From assembly GCF_003122325.1 (NCBI RefSeq), contig NZ_QFBC01000029.1, positions 1-37,145 on the forward strand: a stretch of 37,145 nt of DNA. Reading direction: 5' to 3'. This DNA is from Rhizobium album (GTDB lineage: Bacteria; Pseudomonadota; Alphaproteobacteria; Rhizobiales; Rhizobiaceae). Within the stretch, counting starts at the first letter, position 1. Every line of letters starts with the position of its first letter. Under the pieces are notes generated by a model. That model was not told the origin of the DNA and ran no database searches. It saw only the letters and a list, made by a program, of their open reading frames with translations. Shown here in pieces: positions 32,923-37,145 of this stretch. The translations under genes were made by a program, and so were the position numbers.

Positions 32923-34320
32923 TCAGCCACGATGCTGCCGCAACACCGCCAGAAAAGCATCGCCGAAGCGCTGCAGTTTCGTCTGGCCGACGCCCTGGAT
33001 CGCCAGCATCTGCTGATGCGTGTCCGGGCGTTCGGTGGCAAACGCGATCAGCGTCGTATCCGGGAAGACGACATAGGGCGGCACGCCGAGGTCGCGGGCG
33101 ATCGAGGCGCGTTCGCTGCGCAGCGCTTCGAAGACGATTCCGTCGGCACCCGACAGCACCGAGCGGCGCTCGGAGCGTTCCACCTTCTTGCCGCGCCGCT
33201 CCGAGGCCGGCCGGTCCTTGCGAAACAGCACCTGCCGCTCATGCTTGAACACCGCGCGCGCCTCCGGCTCCAGCTTCAGCGCACCGAAAGCGGCGTGGTC
33301 GGTGCGGATCAGGCCCATGGCCAGGAGCTGACGGAACACCGATTGCCAGGTACGCGCCGGCAGATCCTTGCCGGCCCCGAACACCGGCATGTCGACATGG
33401 CCGAATCGTTCGGTCTTTTCGTTCACCTGCCCCATCAAGACATCGACGACATGGGCTGCACCAAAGCGTTCGCCGGTGCGATAGATGGCGGCCAGCGCCT
33501 TGATCGCCTCTTCCGTGCCGTCCCAGGTCTCGACCGGCTTGAGGCAGGTGTCGCAATTGCCGCAGCGGCCGGCATGCGCCTCGCCGAAATGCGCCAGGAT
33601 CGCCTGCCGCCGGCACGAGGCGGTCTCGCAGATGGCAAGCAGCGCGTTGAGCTTGCCGCGCTCGATGCGCTTGATGTCGTCGGCCGCGCCGCCCTCGTCG
33701 ATCATCCGCCGCCGCTGGATGACGTCGGCCATGCCGTAGGCCATCCAGACTTCGGACGGCAGGCCGTCGCGGCCGGCGCGACCGGTCTCCTGGTAATAGG
33801 CCTCGACCGATCCCGGCAGGTCGAGATGGGCGACGTAGCGCACGTTCGGCTTGTCGATGCCCATGCCGAAGGCGACCGTCGCCACCAGGCACAGTTCCTC
33901 CTCCTTGAGAAAGGCATCCTGGTTGGCGTCGCGCAAAGCCCGGTCCATGCCGGCATGGTAGGCGAGCGCCCGCACGCCCTGGCCGTTCAGCCATTCGGCG
34001 GTATCCTCGACCTTGGCGCGCGACAGGCAATAGACGATGCCGCTATTGCCCTTGTGGCCGGAGAGGAAACGCAGCAACTGCTGCCGCGGCTGGTCGCGCT
34101 CGACGATCTCGTAAGAAATGTTCGGCCGGTCGAAGCTGGTGGTGAACACCTCCGCCCCCTCGAGCCCCAGCCGTTCGATGATGTCGTCACGGGTATGCGG
34201 ATCGGCGGTCGCCGTCAGCGCGATGCGCGGCACGCCCGGAAACTGCTCTGCCAGTTGCCCGAGATCGCGATATTCCGGGCGGAAATCATGGCCCCACTGC
34301 GATATTTTCCCGTTTCCCAC
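32923..34320 (-). pseudogene. recQ: recQ helicase, 5' part removed by an insertion (3' fragment)
   Basis: Up to 465 codons remain of a RecQ-family 3'-5' DNA helicase. The homology starts abruptly at [16 protein letters not shown], the aromatic-rich loop right after motif II, so Walker A and the DEAH box (~150 residues) are missing. Everything downstream is intact: [12 protein letters not shown], motifs IV-VI ([42 protein letters not shown]), the zinc cysteines ([10 protein letters not shown] ... CGNCDTC), the winged-helix RQC region, and the C-terminal HRDC domain. Without motifs I and II it cannot hydrolyse ATP. The only start in frame is a GTG at 34320, inside foreign sequence. The missing half should lie beyond the window. 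Confidence 0.9.
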
Positions 34321-34421
34321 AAACTGAAGGTATCAGACGTCTATAACTTTTTCGTAATGAATTCAATTTATTGCGAGGGCACATTTAGCGTTTTTTATAT
34401 ACCTTTGCAATAGGAAGCAGA

Positions 34422-36221
34422 ATGGCAGCCGCACTTGAGCAGATACCAACGTGGATTGAGATACGAAAAAAATTGAAATACCGGCTCGTCGAGCAGATTA
34501 GCGACCTGGTTGGCTCCGGGACCAAGACAACGGGAGTTCGGAGGTTCTTCAGTTGGGTCGCATCGAGCGGCACCGAAGATGCCGAGTGGATGAAGCGCTA
34601 CCTGGCAAACGACAACCGCGACGTGGACGACTTGGCCACCATAAGGCGGGTGCACCGCTGCATTGCCAGTTGGACTACCGCCCTTTTGGAAACAAAGAAA
34701 TGGAAGTCAACAAGCGTACGCGTGCAGCGGACACACCTTTTGACAGCAATCGACCGGCTTCGGGAAATCGACGAAAACAGTTTTCCACTGATTGATCCAA
34801 GGTTGATGCCTCTTGGCGCTCATAAGGACAGTACGGGCCGACGCGCACTCGGCGAACTCGACTGGCAAGAATTCGAGAATCTCGATCCATCCAGACGCGA
34901 TGCGACTGGGATTGCCATCTTGCGGTCAGCAGCATTGCAAATATTTAAGCGATACGAGAAACTCTACGCTTTTGGTCAAAGGATTCTCCATCAGCCCGCC
35001 CCTGCTCAAAACACTGCCCTGCACCATATCCGCACGCTGATCGATGATGAGATTGCGTCGTGGTCGGCCCATGGCTACTCCCAGTTCTCGCAACGCTGGG
35101 GCGAGGAAAAAAGCGAAGTTATCGCAGCATTGGCGAGCCCAGTCGTTTGGCAGGACCTCGGCCTCGATATTGAATTCGAGACCGATCATCTGCACTTTAC
35201 GCTGGTAGCCGACCTGATTCTTTCATGCATCGCTCCCACCTACCGGCTGAACCAAGCGATACAGACGATCTTCTGTTGTGATACGGGTTGGAACAGACAG
35301 CCGATCCAATATCTGCCCTTGCAGCCATTTGCATATCGAACTGATAAAGAAATTTTTATTGGTTCAAACCGTGTTCTCGCATCGCTCAAGGTACGCGCTG
35401 GTCATGTCGTCCACGCCGATCCTGCGAACGCCGAACTTATCCGAGGGTTGGCAGCCACAAACTTCTCTTCAGAATGGGACGATTTGTCGGCCAGCCTCAA
35501 GGTCGAAAAAGGCGACGAGCAGTTTCGCCTAAAGCTTGATAGCGAATTGCTTGACCTTCTTCAACGATACCAGGCGATGCAAACCCTGAGCCGTTCTTGG
35601 ACGAACGAAAAGACGAAAGACCTATTCTTCTATGCTCTCAGTCAAAGGGCTATCGGGGTTCAGGTTGCGGACCGCGACATCAATGTTTTGATGCCAGCTG
35701 ATAGTCCATTTAAGAGATCGGGGGTAAATTTCTCCGCAATACGCAAGTCGTTTCTGAACAGCCTTTCTTCCGCAGGCTTAGAGCCAAGCTTCATCAGCGA
35801 GATAGCCGGGCATCGGTGGGGGAAAATACTACAAGAGAACTACATTATCGGTGCCCAAGCTACCAGGACCTACGAAGAGCCAGCGCGATTCTGGCAGGGC
35901 TGCATCCAGGAAATTCTCCTGAACGACAAAATTGCTTTCAAGCTCTCCATTCCGGAAAAAAACCGGGAATGGTTCCGAATGCTCGGGATGCTTACAGGCA
36001 TCACGGCAGCTTGCGGTCTGGAGCAAATGGAGTTGGATGGCGAGGTCACGGATGATTACATCTTCGTGCCAAATCAGAAGAACTACATCGATCTATTTCT
36101 TGCGCACAAGGGAGTAAAGCAACAGCGGTACCAGGTAAGTCAGCATCGCTGGGAGATACAAGGCGAAGCGTTGCTGGGCATCATCAAAGGATATGCATCC
36201 ACGAAGCCGCCCACGCGGTAG
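34422..36221 (+). CDS. Large divergent tyrosine recombinase / integrase
   Basis: A 599-residue protein starting at ATG 34422 behind AGGAAG, reading away from the recQ junction. The C-terminal part keeps a degenerate tyrosine-recombinase order: CDTGWNRQPIQYLPL near 286-300 (at the site of the usual TGLR with Arg I), NFSAIRKSFLNSLSSAGLEP near 436-455 (Arg II box, with Ser instead of His), AGHRWGKILQENYI near 462-475 (His and a candidate Tyr at ~474). The first ~250 residues are helical, consistent with a long N-terminal DNA-binding arm. It is much longer than phage integrases and lacks some signature residues, so confidence in activity is moderate. Confidence 0.75.
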   Translation: MAAALEQIPTWIEIRKKLKYRLVEQISDLVGSGTKTTGVRRFFSWVASSGTEDAEWMKRYLANDNRDVDDLATIRRVHRCIASWTTALLETKKWKSTSVRVQRTHLLTAIDRLREIDENSFPLIDPRLMPLGAHKDSTGRRALGELDWQEFENLDPSRRDATGIAILRSAALQIFKRYEKLYAFGQRILHQPAPAQNTALHHIRTLIDDEIASWSAHGYSQFSQRWGEEKSEVIAALASPVVWQDLGLDIEFETDHLHFTLVADLILSCIAPTYRLNQAIQTIFCCDTGWNRQPIQYLPLQPFAYRTDKEIFIGSNRVLASLKVRAGHVVHADPANAELIRGLAATNFSSEWDDLSASLKVEKGDEQFRLKLDSELLDLLQRYQAMQTLSRSWTNEKTKDLFFYALSQRAIGVQVADRDINVLMPADSPFKRSGVNFSAIRKSFLNSLSSAGLEPSFISEIAGHRWGKILQENYIIGAQATRTYEEPARFWQGCIQEILLNDKIAFKLSIPEKNREWFRMLGMLTGITAACGLEQMELDGEVTDDYIFVPNQKNYIDLFLAHKGVKQQRYQVSQHRWEIQGEALLGIIKGYASTKPPTR

Positions 36222-36781
36222 TATTGGAACTCTCAAATATGGGACGTGTCACGTCCGTCGAGGTATTCGACGATGGTCACGACAATTTTGACGCACACGA
36301 CGCGTTGGGGCGAACGTCCTCAGATTGCCCTGTCCCTGCCCTGAGAACCGAGCAATGGTTCCGCTGGGACATCGCAATCAGCTTAGCCGGGATGGCCGGG
36401 GAAGAGCTTGTGTTCGGTGGTCGCTCGACAACAGCGGGTGGGTCACGCGGAAGCGACCTGGCCAGCGCGACCGACGCCGCAGCGCTGATGGTTGCTCGAT
36501 TTGGTCTAGGAAAACAGCTCTCGGTGTTCCCTGACGATACTGATCGTCCGGTCTCTAAGGTCCTCGAAACTTCACCCCGACTTCGCGCCGATGTGGATCA
36601 CATTCTACGGGCCGAGTATGCGCGCGCGAAAAGCCTGCTGAAAGCCAACTTCGAGACACTGATCATCCTCGCCCAGGCACTAAAAGACGAAAGACGACTG
36701 GAAGGTGACCTTTTGAAGTGCCTTCTAGAAGGCCTTTGCCCTACCGACGGGTCAACAAATCGCCTGGAATTCACCGGTTGA
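36185..36781 (+). pseudogene. M41 (FtsH-type) peptidase domain without a start codon
   Basis: In the frame -1 to the recombinase, overlapping its last ~35 bases, the sequence reads QRICIHEAAHAVVLELSNM: a zinc-protease HExxH motif at 36200-36214. Further on is WDIAISLAGMAGEELVFGG, then SDLASATDAAALMVARFGLGKQ with the expected third ligand Asp at 36455-36457, ending at TGA 36779-36781. This is the FtsH protease domain (M41) alone, without the AAA ATPase. The frame has no ATG, GTG or TTG before HEAAH back to a TGA at 36053; the first later start (TTG 36224) would miss the active site. It may be a 5'-truncated remnant or be expressed by an unusual route. Confidence 0.7.
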
Positions 36782-36989
36782 CCCAGAGCGGCCCTACGAT
36801 GGACTTTACGATGCCACTGCCATGCTCGTCGGATGGGCGAAGGAGAAGGGCTTGGCATGGGACTCCTCAAGTACAGAGGCCGGAGAGCTATTCGCGTGCC
36901 GTCTCGAAGTCCACGACAACAATCCCTCAATCGAACCTGATCCAAGCAAGCTGATAACAACCCTACTGTTCAAGCTGGCAGACGTATAA
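36729..36989 (+). pseudogene. Start-less reading frame after the M41 domain
   Basis: From a TAG at 36726-36728 the frame stays open to TAA 36987-36989 and reads like protein (IAWNSPVDPERPYDGLYDAT ... SKLITTLLFKLADV). There is no start codon until ATG 36822, which has no ribosome site. It overlaps the M41 frame by ~50 bases in a +1 register, so it may be its frameshifted continuation or a separate truncated gene. I recognise no family. A ~107-bp gap follows before the next start. Confidence 0.4.
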
Positions 36990-37096
36990 AGGTCGCACTG
37001 CGGAAACGACCGTTCAAACGTAAGCGTGTAGGCGATCCCACGTAGCGCGTTTGTTCGCGGAAGCTCATTTTCTGCATGAATCATGCGGAGAGTCAT

Positions 37097-37145
37097 ATGA
37101 GCGACAAGGTGAATCAGGGCCGGACGTTTGAAGTTTTGACGGCGA
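37097..37145 (+). CDS. Start of a gene running off the right edge (partial)
   Basis: ATG 37097 follows GGAGAG and begins MSDKVNQGRTFEVLT, open to the last base. Sixteen codons are too few to identify it. It belongs to the inserted element, probably cargo. Confidence 0.55.
   Translation, partial: MSDKVNQGRTFEVLTA

Larger units (their letters stand above)
34305..37145. mobile_element. Left part of an integrative element inserted in recQ (partial)
   Basis: Sequence to the right of the recQ break carries a recombinase gene, degraded or overlapping reading frames, and no chromosomal-type genes. The boundary lies near 34303-34310, where RecQ similarity stops. The first ~110 bases are AT-rich. Only one end is visible, so target-site duplication and full cargo cannot be defined here. 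Confidence 0.7.

Noticed and set aside
32932-34413. 493-codon open frame opposite recQ
   Set aside because: Antisense to clear RecQ motifs and rich in Arg/Gly/Val; there is no family feature.
36180-36221. Programmed -1 frameshift from the recombinase into the M41 frame
   Set aside because: No X XXY YYZ slippery heptamer is visible in the overlap, so I only mention it as a possibility.
34305-37145. A complete defence or toxin-antitoxin system in the inserted element
   Set aside because: Only a recombinase, an M41 fragment, an unnamed fragment and an incomplete gene are visible; nothing supports a defence assignment.
1-37145. CRISPR arrays, insertion sequences with terminal repeats, rRNA genes
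   Set aside because: I found no regularly spaced repeats of CRISPR type, no transposase with inverted ends, and no rRNA segments.

Overview
The window is a chromosomal segment of a Rhizobiaceae-type alphaproteobacterium (Rhizobium/Agrobacterium/Ensifer group). The basis is a long RpoD of 683 codons with an acidic insert, DUF982 and DUF930 proteins, a BraC/LivK-type binding protein, a penicillin V acylase-like hydrolase of the Agrobacterium kind, and GC-rich codon use. No species can be named from the sequence alone.

Positions 1-14240 are the right part of a P2-like contractile-tail prophage (or a fixed tail cluster), all on the + strand: end of gpI, an unusually split tail-fibre cassette (189-6673), a DUF4376 fibre-assembly-type protein (gpG position), sheath FI, tube FII, chaperone E with a P2-type -1 frameshift into E', tape measure T, then U, X and D. 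The gene order matches P2 except that H is replaced by eight small coupled genes. The head, lysis, lysogeny and integrase genes are not in the window. After gene D come inverted repeats, three tandem ~22-bp repeats and the 3' end of a CAT-anticodon tRNA, the probable attachment site.

Positions 14320-34300 are ordinary chromosome. The first part holds SIMPL, three copies of a small secreted two-cysteine protein family around a YjbQ and a DUF982 gene, a VOC protein, DUF2171, a UPF0303/HbpS-like protein, a two-gene unit of an outer-membrane barrel and a choloylglycine-hydrolase-family enzyme, an amber-split small gene and a lytic transglycosylase lipoprotein. The second part holds a BraC/LivK binding protein, a TolA-like DUF930 protein, rpoD, kbl-tdh-GFA (threonine catabolism), a TPR/OGT-like glycosyltransferase and recQ.

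At about 34300 recQ is cut immediately after helicase motif II. The remaining ~2.8 kb belongs to an inserted element that runs off the window: a large divergent tyrosine recombinase, an M41 (FtsH-type) peptidase domain in an overlapping frame without a start codon, another start-less reading frame, and the beginning of a further gene.

The observations most worth following are the recQ interruption with its divergent integrase and overlapping peptidase domain, the sheath-gene leader (hairpin plus start-stop codon pair), the fibre genes whose shared C-terminal motif also encodes the next gene's ribosome binding site, the T TTT TTG frameshift site, and the triplicated secreted protein family. 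I did not find a clearly new complete system.
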